Below are positions 7,400 through 16,700 of a DNA stretch of 64,000 nt, piece after piece; positions within the stretch are counted from its first letter, which is position 1; each line of letters begins with the position of its first letter. The stretch is from Arthrobacter sp. StoSoilB19 (GTDB lineage: Bacteria; Actinomycetota; Actinomycetes; Actinomycetales; Micrococcaceae). The stretch is taken from NCBI RefSeq assembly GCF_019977275.1, contig NZ_AP024650.1:3534001-3598000 (forward strand), given 5' to 3'. The translations under genes and the position numbers were made by a program. The notes beneath the pieces were generated by a model, which worked only from the letters and a program-made list of their open reading frames with translations, made no database searches and was not told the DNA's origin.

Positions 7400-8095
7400 C
7401 TAGCCGCGTCCCGCCGTCGTACTTAACTCTTTGGTGCCGGCCGCGCCGTATCCCAGCGAACCAAGCTGCCGGGCCACTTCCCCCGCCACCAACGCAGCCC
7501 CGGACTGGGAAAAATGGGTGTTGTCCGCCAGGCCGGCAGGCCAATGTGCGTGCTCCCCGGGCCCGAAGTGGCAAAAGAGCTCCCGGGATCTGTCCGGCCC
7601 CAGCCGGCGGTACAGGCGCCGGGTCCAGGCATTCAGGTCCACGACGGGGACCGCCAGCTCCAGGCCGAGTTCGCGGACCACCTCCGGATAGTCCTCCAGG
7701 CTTTCCGCCAGGACAGCGTCCGACGACGGCGCGTCCAGGAAGTGCCGCCGCTCCACGGAGGTGCACAGCACCGCAGCCGCGCCCCGGTCCCGGACCTCCC
7801 CCACCATGGCGCGCAGGTTGGCCGCGTAGCCGGTCCGGGCGGCCAGGTGCTGCTTCTTCTGGTCGTTGTGGCCGAACTGGATGAGCACCGCGTCGCCTTC
7901 ACCGGCCTCCGCCAGCAGCGCCGCCCACAGCCCGTCATCGCGGAAGGACTCCGTGCTGGCCCCGCCCTTGGCGAAGTTGTGGACCGCTCCCCACCTGTAC
8001 GTGAGCGGAGGCAGGTGTGCACCCCAGCCGCTCATGGGGAACTCATGGGTGGGACAGTTGGCCACGGTGGAATCTCCGGCCAGCAGGATCTTCAT
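7400..8095 (-). CDS. SGNH-family rhamnogalacturonan acetylesterase-like protein
   Basis: A 231-residue SGNH/GDSL hydrolase. The catalytic serine lies in AGDSTVANCP (block I), glycine in KGGAST (block II), asparagine in FGHNDQ (block III) and Asp/His in DNTHFSQSG (block V). The GDSTV form and the spacing match YesT/rhamnogalacturonan acetylesterases, which remove O-acetyl groups from galacturonate in rhamnogalacturonan. No signal peptide is visible, so it should act on imported oligosaccharides. The ATG at 8095 (GAGGAAAG upstream) is preferred over the longer frame reaching 8323, which would overlap the permease gene by 200 bp. It follows the permease by 23 bp. Confidence 0.85.
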   Translation of the reverse strand: MKILLAGDSTVANCPTHEFPMSGWGAHLPPLTYRWGAVHNFAKGGASTESFRDDGLWAALLAEAGEGDAVLIQFGHNDQKKQHLAARTGYAANLRAMVGEVRDRGAAAVLCTSVERRHFLDAPSSDAVLAESLEDYPEVVRELGLELAVPVVDLNAWTRRLYRRLGPDRSRELFCHFGPGEHAHWPAGLADNTHFSQSGAALVAGEVARQLGSLGYGAAGTKELSTTAGRG

Positions 8096-8118
8096 GGTGT
8101 CTTTCCTCAACGGGCGGA

Positions 8119-8991
8119 TCAGCCTTTCACGGAACCGATGAGCATGCCCTTGGCGAAGTGCTTTTGCAGGAACGGATAGAAAATAAGGATGGGCAAAGTA
8201 GCCACGACGATCACGGCGAACTTGATGCCCTGTTCCGGCGGAATGTAGTTGGGGTCCACGTTGCCGGTTCCCAGCAGGTCCGAGGCGGCGGTGACCTGGC
8301 GGAGGTACATCTGGAGCGTCCACTTGGAGTTGTCGCTGAGGTAGAGCAGGGGCGACATGAAGTCATTCCAGATGCCCACGGCGTAGAACAGCGCGAACGT
8401 TGCCAGGACCGGTTTGGACAGCGGCAGCAGGATCCGCCAGAGAATCCCAATCTCGGTGGCGCCGTCCATCTTGGCTGATTCCTCAAGCTCCGCGGGGAGT
8501 TCCTGGAAGAAGTTCTTGATAATGATCAGGCTGAACGGGTTGATGGCCGCGGGCAGGATCAGGGCCCAGTAGGTGTTGAGCAGGCCCAGGTCCTTGACCA
8601 GCAGGAAGGTAGGGATCATGCCGCCGGAGAATACCATTGCGAAAACCACCAGGGACAGGATGACGTTCCTGCCGCGGAGGGTTTTCTTGGCCAGCGGGTA
8701 GGCCATGGTCACGGTGAAGGCCAGCTGGACCAGGGTGCCCACCGCGGTGACCAGGATGGTGGTCACCAGAGCGCGGATGAACGCCGGGGTGGCAAAGATG
8801 TATTCGTAGGAGCCCAGGGTGAACTGCTCCGGCCACACGAAAAAGGCCCGGCGGGTGATGTCGGCTTCGTTGGCGAAGGACCCGGCGAAGACGTAGACGA
8901 ACGGCAACAGCGTGATGATGCCGATCAGGGACAGGAAGACGTAGTTGACGGCATCGAAGACGCGGCCGCCGCGGGTGTTGTGGATTTTCAT
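8119..8991 (-). CDS. sugar ABC importer permease, MalG/LplC type
   Basis: A 290-residue inner-membrane protein with six predicted helices and the EAA loop ELEESAKMDGATEIGILWRILLP-type motif that contacts the ATPase. The N-terminal LSLIGIITLLPFVYVFAGSF and the C-terminal FYPFLQKHFAKGMLIGSVKG are typical of the LplC/YtcP/YesQ branch, which serves oligosaccharides from plant polysaccharides such as rhamnogalacturonan. It starts 2 bp after the other permease gene and is followed by the acetylesterase. No ATPase gene is in the operon. Confidence 0.9.
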   Translation of the reverse strand: MKIHNTRGGRVFDAVNYVFLSLIGIITLLPFVYVFAGSFANEADITRRAFFVWPEQFTLGSYEYIFATPAFIRALVTTILVTAVGTLVQLAFTVTMAYPLAKKTLRGRNVILSLVVFAMVFSGGMIPTFLLVKDLGLLNTYWALILPAAINPFSLIIIKNFFQELPAELEESAKMDGATEIGILWRILLPLSKPVLATFALFYAVGIWNDFMSPLLYLSDNSKWTLQMYLRQVTAASDLLGTGNVDPNYIPPEQGIKFAVIVVATLPILIFYPFLQKHFAKGMLIGSVKG

Positions 8992-8993
8992 GG

Positions 8994-9968
8994 CTAGAAC
9001 AGTCCGCTCTGGTTGAATCGCTTGGCCAGGGCGTTGGTGCCGAAGATCAGCAAAATGCCCACCAGGGATTTGAACAGGCCCACCGCGGTGGAGTAGCTGT
9101 AGGCACCCTGGGTGATGCCCACGAAGTAGACGTAGGTGTCAAAGACATCCGCCACTTCCCGGTTCAGGGCATTGGTCATCAGGTAGATCTGCTCGAAGCC
9201 CGTGTTGAGCATCTGCCCGATGGCCAGGATCAGCATCACGATGATCGTGGAACGGATCGCGGGAAGGGTGATGTGCCAGACCCGCCGAAACCGGCCGGCG
9301 CCGTCGATGATCGCCGCCTCATACTGGTCCTGGTCCACGGTGGACAGAGCCGCCAGGAAGATGATGGTCCCCCAGCCCGTGTTTTTCCAGATTTCCTGCA
9401 GCACGATCAGGGGCCGGAACCACGCGGGGTCGGACAGGAAATCAATGTGGGTGCCCAGGACGTTGTTCAGGAGCTGGAACAGCGGGCCAATATCCAACGC
9501 GAACAGCAGGAAGCTCAGCGATGCCACGATGGTCCAGGACAGGAAGTGCGGGATATACACCAGCGTCTGGACCGTACGCTTCAGGATGGACAGCCGGACC
9601 TCGTTGAGCAGCAGCGCCAGGATGATGGTCAGCGGAAAGGCCACGCCCAGGTTCAGGAAGGCCAGGATCAGGGTGTTGCCCAGCAGCCGGGGAAAGTCGG
9701 GGTTCGCGAAGAAGTCCTCGAAGTTCCGGAACCCCACCCAGGGGCTGCCGTTCACGCCAAGGAACGGGACGTAATCCTTGAACGCGATGGACACCCCGTA
9801 CATGGGGGCGTAGCGGAACACCGCGAAGTACACCACACCGGGCAGGAGCAGCAGGTACAGCCACTTGTAGTGGGCGAAATGGACAGAGAACCTGCCCCCG
9901 GTCCGGGGAGCGGTGGCATTCCCGCGCGTCTGCTCCCCGGCGAGGGTGTCAATGACAGGGGCTGCCAT
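8994..9968 (-). CDS. sugar ABC importer permease, MalF/LplB type
   Basis: A 324-residue permease with a ~30-residue hydrophilic N-terminus, six helices (first: LYLLLLPGVVYFAVF) and the EAA loop YEAAIIDGAGRFRRVWHITLP. It belongs to the LplB/YteP/YesP branch, pairing with the MalG-type permease that follows. Segments YAPMYGVSIAFKDYVPFLG and FVGITQGAYSYSTAVGLFKS are characteristic of that branch. The ATG directly follows the stop of the binding-protein gene, which indicates co-translation. Confidence 0.9.
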   Translation of the reverse strand: MAAPVIDTLAGEQTRGNATAPRTGGRFSVHFAHYKWLYLLLLPGVVYFAVFRYAPMYGVSIAFKDYVPFLGVNGSPWVGFRNFEDFFANPDFPRLLGNTLILAFLNLGVAFPLTIILALLLNEVRLSILKRTVQTLVYIPHFLSWTIVASLSFLLFALDIGPLFQLLNNVLGTHIDFLSDPAWFRPLIVLQEIWKNTGWGTIIFLAALSTVDQDQYEAAIIDGAGRFRRVWHITLPAIRSTIIVMLILAIGQMLNTGFEQIYLMTNALNREVADVFDTYVYFVGITQGAYSYSTAVGLFKSLVGILLIFGTNALAKRFNQSGLF

Positions 9969-11498
9969 TTACTTGTTGTCCTGCCACAGCTTGTTGATCT
10001 CTTCCTTGACCTTGTTGCCGCCGCTGGTGCCCCACAGCTTGATGGCGTCCTTGAGGCCCTGCTCATCGATCTGGCCGGCGAGGTACTTGATGCGCGCATC
10101 GGCCACAATGTTGTCCAGCTGCGCACCCTTGGCAACGTAGGTTTCTGAGACGTAGGGGGCGGCCGGGTTGTAGACGGCGCTCTTCAAGTCTTCCGCCATC
10201 ACTTCGGTGCGCTTGTCGAACACCTGCTGCTCGTAGCCGGTGGGCTGCTTGACCGGGTAGAACTGGTTGCCCGCCACATTCATGCCAAGCTGCGCGTAGC
10301 TCTTGATATCGGTGGTCACAGCCTTGCCCTCAGCGGTCTCGGGCTTGATGGTGGCCGCTTTGCCGTCCTCCACCGTGAAGTTCACGCCTTCGATGCCGTT
10401 GTTCAGCAGGACGGCCACGTCCTTGCCGTTCATGGTGTTCAGGAACTGCAGGACCTTGCCCAGCTCGGCCTCGCTCTTGACACTGGCCTTGGGAATGGCC
10501 AGGAATCCTGAGTAGCCGTCGGTGGGGTGCGCGTGCAGTTCGCCGTCGGGTCCTTCGAGGTTGCCCACGAAGCCCACCTTGTTCTGGAAGTTGTTGGGGT
10601 CTGCCTGCTTGAACAGGTTGATCAGCACGCTCACCCGGGAATCGACGTCGACAATGATGCCGCCCTTTCCGTTGAAGAACGGTTCGTTCCACTTGGTGCT
10701 GTCAAAGGTGGCGAAGTCCGGGTTGATGAGTTTTTCGTCCACCATCTTCTTGATGAACCGGTCCGCCTCGAGGAATTCGTCCGTTTCGAAGCTGGGGATG
10801 AGTTTCCCGTCCCGCTCCGTCCAGCGGTTCCCCGCGCCGTACCACTCCTCAATCACGTCGTAGGGGCTGTTGGTGCCCAGCGCACCCCACTTAGGGATGG
10901 TGATGCCGTAGGTGTCGTTCTGGCCGTTGCCGTCCGGGTCCTGTTCGGTGAAGGCCTTGGCCACCTTGTACAGGTCCTCCACGGTCTTGGGCGGCTGGAG
11001 ACCCAGCTTGTCCAGCCAGTCCTGCCGGAACATGACGGCCGTACGCATGGGGGCGCGGCCCCGGAATACCCCAAAGACCTTGCCGTTGACGCTGGCGTTC
11101 TTCTGGATGTCCGGAAGAGTTGTCTTGAGGTTGGGGTACTTGTCCAGCTTGTCCGTGAGGTCCCAGAAGGCGCCGGCCTGGGCGTTCTTCACAAAGCCGG
11201 GTGTCTTGCCCTGGATCACCATGACCTGCGGGATGTCGGATCCGGCCAGCGTGATGTTGGTCTTGTCCTCATAGGAGGCGTTGGGGGCCCAGTTGATCTT
11301 GACCTGTTTGCCGGTCAGTTCTTCCAGCTTCTTCTGGACCGCGCCGTCCGCTGCTGGCGGCTGCGCCTCCAGGAACGGGGCCATGATGGAGACCGAGGTG
11401 AGGTCCGCAGCGGGAGTGTTGCTCCCGCTGCAGGCCGTGAGACTCAGTGCCGTGGCGGTGACGACGGCGGCGGCCAGGGAAAGTTTCCTGCGGATCAT
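9969..11498 (-). CDS. sugar ABC importer substrate-binding lipoprotein, LplA/YesO type
   Basis: A 509-residue lipoprotein that would capture sugar outside the membrane. The signal MIRRKLSLAAAVV ends in a lipobox LTAC (Cys about residue 23). The long form, and the segments FRGRAPMRTAVMFRQDWLDKLG and DTYGITIPKWGALGTNSPYD, fit the LplA/YtcQ/YesO family, whose members are usually near 500 residues. The frame extends to 11567, but the ATG at 11498 has AAGGAAG upstream and a proper signal peptide. It is the first gene of the operon. A LacI-type box at 11551-11562 lies about 55 bp upstream. The likely cargo is a rhamnogalacturonan oligosaccharide (inference from the neighbours). Confidence 0.9.
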   Translation of the reverse strand: MIRRKLSLAAAVVTATALSLTACSGSNTPAADLTSVSIMAPFLEAQPPAADGAVQKKLEELTGKQVKINWAPNASYEDKTNITLAGSDIPQVMVIQGKTPGFVKNAQAGAFWDLTDKLDKYPNLKTTLPDIQKNASVNGKVFGVFRGRAPMRTAVMFRQDWLDKLGLQPPKTVEDLYKVAKAFTEQDPDGNGQNDTYGITIPKWGALGTNSPYDVIEEWYGAGNRWTERDGKLIPSFETDEFLEADRFIKKMVDEKLINPDFATFDSTKWNEPFFNGKGGIIVDVDSRVSVLINLFKQADPNNFQNKVGFVGNLEGPDGELHAHPTDGYSGFLAIPKASVKSEAELGKVLQFLNTMNGKDVAVLLNNGIEGVNFTVEDGKAATIKPETAEGKAVTTDIKSYAQLGMNVAGNQFYPVKQPTGYEQQVFDKRTEVMAEDLKSAVYNPAAPYVSETYVAKGAQLDNIVADARIKYLAGQIDEQGLKDAIKLWGTSGGNKVKEEINKLWQDNK

Positions 11499-11550
11499 AT
11501 TCTTCCTTTTCCACTTCGTTGGGGTACTTGGGGGTTGTTCCGCCCCTTGT

Positions 11551-11562
11551 TGATACGTTTCA
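11551..11562. promoter_or_regulatory. LacI-type operator-like box
   Basis: TGATACGTTTCA differs from the palindrome TGAAACGTTTCA at one position and resembles the rhamnose operator half TGAATCGTTTCA. It lies 53 bp upstream of the binding-protein start. Control by the rhamnose-linked LacI protein is inferred. Confidence 0.55.
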
Positions 11563-11622
11563 GTCACGTGTCCGGGCAGGTCTGGGCCACATCAATGCAA
11601 GCGGCCGGCTGCCCGGGGGAAG

Positions 11623-12291
11623 TCAGGCAGTCGAGGCCTGCTGGAGGGCTGGCGGGACGGCTGGTTCCGCCACAGCTGCTACGGCCGCGTCATTGGCGGT
11701 GAAGAAGCGGTCACACAACCAGCCGGTGAGGTAGAGCCAGACGCCGATACTGAAGAACGGGATCAGGCCCGGAAGGCTGCCGCTGGCATAAACCACCGCG
11801 GCCGAAACAAAGAGCAGGATCACCGTTCCCGCCAGGTGCCGCACCGCAAACCGGGAGGACACCAGCAGGTACTGCGCCATTGGGAGCTCATACCGCGCAT
11901 ACATGGGGAACACGTAGCAGGCGGCACCGGCCACGAAGATCGCCGCAACGAAAATGCCGGCCGCCATGAGCTGCGAAAAGAGGCCTGCGCCCCGGGAGAA
12001 GTAGTTCCAGTTCAGGACAAGCGCCGCTGCGATGGCCATGACCGGGAGTGAAAGCATGTTCGCCCTGGGGAAGCTCCGGAAGTATGCGGCGGTGAAGCCA
12101 CGCAGCAGAGGAGCGGCGTCCCCAGCGGCCCGCTTGCGCACCGCAATCTGGGCGGCGGCAGTAGCCGGTCCAGCACCGAAGACCCCCAGACCCAGAACGG
12201 TGAAGGCGATCCACAGCAGATTGAGGCAGGCTATCCATACGAGCGTGTCAAAAAATGAGTAGGCGCGCGCACTCAAGGTTCCGGACAGCAT
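11623..12291 (-). CDS. DUF624 (YesL-family) membrane protein
   Basis: A ~222-residue inner-membrane protein with four to six hydrophobic segments (for example DTLVWIACLNLLWIAFTVLG, MLSLPVMAIAAALVLNWNYF, TVILLFVSAAVVYASG) and the family-like GPATAAAQIAVRK and YFRSFPRAN stretches. YesL and YesV of the Bacillus rhamnogalacturonan cluster are DUF624 proteins of unknown role, always near LplABC-type importers. The frame extends to 12348; the ATG at 12291 is preferred because AAGGGGG precedes it and the protein then begins MLSGTLSARAYSFFD as in relatives. It is transcribed in the same direction as the importer (124-bp gap), and is divergent from the oxidoreductase gene. Confidence 0.75.
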   Translation of the reverse strand: MLSGTLSARAYSFFDTLVWIACLNLLWIAFTVLGLGVFGAGPATAAAQIAVRKRAAGDAAPLLRGFTAAYFRSFPRANMLSLPVMAIAAALVLNWNYFSRGAGLFSQLMAAGIFVAAIFVAGAACYVFPMYARYELPMAQYLLVSSRFAVRHLAGTVILLFVSAAVVYASGSLPGLIPFFSIGVWLYLTGWLCDRFFTANDAAVAAVAEPAVPPALQQASTA

Positions 12292-12408
12292 GCCGCAATC
12301 CCCCTTCTCCATCGTTGCAGAGGCGAAGCGGAAAGTGGTCCGCATCACGCCAGTAATCGGTTCCTCGAAAATCTAGCCCTCCCTCCACACCCGGGTCAAG
12401 CGGGATTT

Positions 12409-12420
12409 TGAATCGTTACA
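12409..12420. promoter_or_regulatory. LacI-type box, rhamnose-operator-like
   Basis: TGAATCGTTACA matches the rhamnose operator left part TGAATCGTTTCA in 11 of 12 bases. It lies between the divergent DUF624 and Gfo/Idh/MocA genes, so it could serve both. Confidence 0.6.
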
Positions 12421-12461
12421 TAGCTGGACGGGGGACGCCTGCATACCGCACACTAAAAGGT

Positions 12462-12475
12462 GGAAAGCGCTTGCT
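12462..12475. promoter_or_regulatory. second LacI-type box (GAAAGCGCTT type)
   Basis: GGAAAGCGCTTGCT shares the AAAGCGCTT core with the palindromes in front of the uronate operon and the third importer. It stands 62 bp before the TTG start of the oxidoreductase gene and 42 bp after the rhamnose-type box, so this promoter region carries both box types. Confidence 0.55.
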
Positions 12476-12537
12476 GGACTGCTGCGCACCTCGATGCTGG
12501 TACCCGCAGGCCGGTGCCCGGGCAGAACGGAGAACCA

Positions 12538-13746
12538 TTGGGAACAGCAACGGAAGCCGCCGGCGGCGGCGCCGGGACAGTCGCCGCACCTGCTGCGGCA
12601 AGGATTGCCCTGGTGGGGGTGCACGGCTTTGGCACCCATCACCTTCGGAACCTCGAACGCCTCCAGGCGGCCGGGAGCGTTGAACTGGTGGCCGTGGCGG
12701 ACCCGCAGCCGCCGGCACCCGGCGCCGTCCCGCCGTCGGCCGCTGTTTACCAGGGGCTCGATGACCTCCTCGAGGCGACCCGGGACCTGGACCTGATCAT
12801 TGTGGCTACGCCCATCCAGACCCATGCCCCGCTGGCCCTGGCCGCCCTCTCAACGGACGCTGAGCTGTACCTGGAGAAGCCTCCCGTGGCCTCCCTCGTG
12901 GACTTCAACCGGCTGTGTTCGGCGGCATCGCAACCGCGCCGGGAGGTACAAATCGGCTTTCAAAGCCTCGGCTCGCACGCCCTGAAAGCCATCGAAGAAC
13001 TGGTTGCCGCCGGAACCATCGGAACCCTGGAAGGCATCTCCGCCACCGGCCGCTGGGTGCGGGACAAGGCCTACTTCAAGCGCTCCCGCTGGGCGGGAAA
13101 ACGGAGCATCAATGGGGTGGACGTGGTGGATGGTGTTGCCACCAATCCACTTGCGCACGCCGTGGCAACCGCGCTGCGGATTGCCGGGGCGCGCACCACC
13201 GCGGACCTCGCTTCCGTGGAGACCGACCTGTACCGTGCCAACGACATCGAGTCGGATGACACGTCCGTGATCCGGATCCGCACCGCTACGGGCCTGCCGA
13301 TCACCTGCGCCCTGACCATCTGCGCGTCGGAATCCGTGGAGCCCTATGTCACCCTTCAGGGCTCGGCCGGCAGTGCGGTGTTCCACTACACCGAGGACCG
13401 GCTCACCATCGAGACGGCGTCCGGGCGCACGGAGGAGACCTACGGCCGCGACGACCTGACGGAGAACCTCCTGGCCCACCGTGCCCACGGCGTTCCGCTG
13501 ATCAGCAGCCTGGTGGACAGCGGGGCGTTCATGCTGGTGCTTGAGGCCGTCAGGACAGCACCGCGTCCCGTTCCCATCGATCCAGCGCAAGTCCGGTGGG
13601 AAGGCGAAGGCGATGCAGCCCATGCCGTGGTGGTTGGCATCGAGGACGCCCTGGAGCGCGCGGGCCGGCAGCATGCCACGTTCAGTGAGCTTGGCCTCCC
13701 CTGGGCTGCCGCCAAACCAACTTCCTTCGAAATCCCGGCCTCATGA
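12538..13746 (+). CDS. Gfo/Idh/MocA-family oxidoreductase
   Basis: A 402-residue NAD(P)-dependent oxidoreductase. Residues ~20-150 form the Rossmann domain (RIALVGVHGFGTHHL, VAVADPQPP), with the family EKP motif in YLEKPPVAS; the rest is the alpha/beta substrate domain, with GVDVVDGVATNPLAHAV in place of the usual glycine/aspartate/histidine segment. The start is taken as TTG at 12538, preceded by GGAG, giving ~22 residues before the Rossmann fold as in its close paralogue at 30853; the frame is open to 12460. The stop overlaps the GH78 start (ATGA). Its substrate is unknown; coupling to the rhamnosidase suggests a rhamnoside or a product of it. Confidence 0.85.
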   Translation: MGTATEAAGGGAGTVAAPAAARIALVGVHGFGTHHLRNLERLQAAGSVELVAVADPQPPAPGAVPPSAAVYQGLDDLLEATRDLDLIIVATPIQTHAPLALAALSTDAELYLEKPPVASLVDFNRLCSAASQPRREVQIGFQSLGSHALKAIEELVAAGTIGTLEGISATGRWVRDKAYFKRSRWAGKRSINGVDVVDGVATNPLAHAVATALRIAGARTTADLASVETDLYRANDIESDDTSVIRIRTATGLPITCALTICASESVEPYVTLQGSAGSAVFHYTEDRLTIETASGRTEETYGRDDLTENLLAHRAHGVPLISSLVDSGAFMLVLEAVRTAPRPVPIDPAQVRWEGEGDAAHAVVVGIEDALERAGRQHATFSELGLPWAAAKPTSFEIPAS

Positions 13747-16700
13747 GGGGCGTGGAGGAAGCCCCAGACCGCGAGGCCGCAGCGATTTCGGAAGACGCAG
13801 GGCAGCTCCACGCCATCAACCTCCTGACGGACGGGCTTGCCTCGTGCCTGACCGCCGCACTGTCACCTCAGTTCAGCTGGCAGCTGGGGCAGGGCGACGA
13901 CGGCGATCCCGCCATTGCGCGGCAGACCGGCTACGAGCTTGAGGTCCAGGATGCCCCGGGCGCCGTGCTGTGGAACTCGGGGCAGGTGCCGGCCTCCTCC
14001 CAGCGTGGGGTTCCGTACGGCGGTTCCCGCCTTGACGAGGACACCGACTACGCCTGGCGCGTGCGCATCCGGGACGCCACCGGTGTCCCCGGTCCCTGGT
14101 CCGCCCTCCAGCCCTTCAGCACCGGCCTCACGGACAGTTCGTGGCGGGCCGGCTGGATGGGACGCGTCCCGGGTGGACGGGCCCCGCTGGAAGTGCTCGA
14201 CCACGCACTCCGGGTGGCAGGTTCCCCCTTCCTCCCTGTTCCCTGCCCTGCGCTGCCCAGCTTCCGGATTGACGCCCGGGTACGCCCCGTGATGGGCCGG
14301 GCCGGCCTGCTCCTGCGCAGCAGCGGCCCCGGCACCGGCCTGCTGCTGGAACTGGGCGCCACGGGGAAAGTGGTGCTCCGCCACGCCCCTGCATGGGAGA
14401 TCCCCTCCCCCGCGGCTCCGGAGACGGCATTAATAGCCAGCGCCCAGGCCACCAACGCGGCGTCCGGCACCTGGCGGAACCTTGCGGTCAGCGATGATGG
14501 CCGGATCATCCGCGTCGCCGTGGACGGCGCCGAACTGCTGGCGGTTGACCTCCCTGTTGACGAAGGCGGCGCAGCCATGCTTGCGCTGCACCAGGGCCCG
14601 CGGAGCCAGGCCGAGTACGCCTCCCTGCGCGTCGCCGGGACTGCCGGTGGACGCGAAAACCTGCTGCTGGACCACCGTTTCGACACGGACGCTGACCAGG
14701 CCCTGGCATGCCTGGCGCACTGGCCCCGAACCACCCTTCACCGCCAGCCGGATGAGTGGACCCTGTTCCGGACCACCTTCACACTCGGCGGGACCGTGCG
14801 GCGTGCCCGGCTCTACGCCGCAGCCCACCATCACGGCCAGTTCTCCGTGGCAGGAACGCACTGCCTCAGCACCACCTCGTTCGGCTACCCCGGCGAGGGC
14901 TATTACGACGCCGCCGACCTTACGGAGCTCCTCGCCGGACACCCCACGGACACGCCCGTGCCGGTGACGGCCCTGCTTCACTGGTACGGCCCGGGCCAAG
15001 GCCGCGCCGCCGGCATCCCCGGCCTCCTGGTCCGGCTCACCGTGGACTACGACGACGGGCGCCGGGAAATCCTTGCCTCGGGCCCTGGCTGGTCCGCCGG
15101 CGAGGCGCCGTACCGCCAGGCCGGCTACCGCAACGACGAGGGCGATCCCGTCGAGCACCTCGACGGACAGGCAGCCGCGTCCCTTGACGCGGCTTTTGAC
15201 CTGCCGGCCGCCATCCCCATTGCCGGCCACCCGTCGTCGGACTTTCCCCGGCTGCACCCCCGCAGGACCTTCCTTGCCGGCGGGTTCGTGGCGCCACGGC
15301 AGTTCCTGACGGCCGACGACGGCACAATGGTTGCCGACTTTGGCCAGGTCATCGCCGCGCGGCCGGAGGTGGACTTCCTGGACGGGGTGCCCGGGCGCAC
15401 CGTGATGCTCCGGGCCGGCTACGTCCTGCGCCCCGATGGCAGGGTGGACGCCGGGAAGACCGCCAGCCAGAACACCGACATGTCCTTCCCCTACACCCAG
15501 GCTTCCGGGCCCCAGCAGTACCGGGCCTCAGTGCATCTGGGCTTCCGCTACCTGGAGCTTCCCGGCGTGGATGCCGCGGAAGTCTCACGCGTTGGCGCCG
15601 CCATCGTCCATGCCAGCCACCCCGCCGAGGGCAGCTTCAGCAGTTCGGACCCAACCCTGGACGCGGTGTTCGGCCTGCTCCGCGATTCTGCGCTGCATGG
15701 CATCCAGGAACAGTTCGTGGACACTCCCACCCGGGAAAAAGGCCAGTTCCTGGCCGACGCCGCGAACATTTCCTATGCCACCATGGCGCTGTTCGGCGAA
15801 CACGCCTATACGGCGCAGGCGCTGCGGGAGTTCGCCTGGTCAGCCTGCCGCTATTGGCATGACGGGGAGGAGAAGGGGCGCTACAACGCTGTCTATCCCA
15901 ACGGCGACGGGAAGCGCGACATCCCCGATTTTTCCCTGATGCTGCCGGAATGGGCGGAGGAGTACCACCTGCGCACGGGTGACCTTGCCCTGGTCCGGGA
16001 GTTGCTGCCGCACCTGCGCGACACGGCCGACTATGCGCTCCGGTACATTCCGGCGGAGGGCCCGACGGCGGGACTGGTCACCAGGCTGGGCGGCGGCTCC
16101 GGACCCTACCTGCACGGCATCGTCGACTGGCCGGCGCCCGGCCGGTTCGGCTACGACATGGACTGCGCGGCCAAAACCACCGTCAACGCCCAGGCCTACT
16201 CGGCCCTGGTGTCCACCGCCCGGCTCTGCGGCGCGGCCGGCGACCAGGACGCGGCGGCCCACTATGCCGGCATGGCCCGCACCCTGGCCGGCGCGATCCG
16301 CAGCCGGCTGCGCGTTGGCGGGGTGATGGTGGACGGGCTCCACGAGGACGGGACACCCAGTTCCCACGCTTCCCAGCACGCCACGTCCTTCCCGCTGTCG
16401 CTCGGCATCACTGACCCCGCCTATGCTGCTGCGGATGCCGCCCGGATTGCCGGAATGGGAATGCGGCAGGGACCCATGACGGTCCACCGGCTGGTCCGCG
16501 CGCTGGTGGACCAGGGCATGACGGACGCCGTGCTGGACCTGCTCACCGGCAAGGGGCAGCCCGGCTGGGCACGGCTCCTGGACCGCGGGGCCACCTTCAC
16601 GTGGGAGGCGTGGGACCTGGTTGACGGCAGCGACTACAGCCAGTCGCATGCCTGGTCCGCGTCCGTGCTCAAGGAGATCCTTGAGCACCTGCTCGGCATC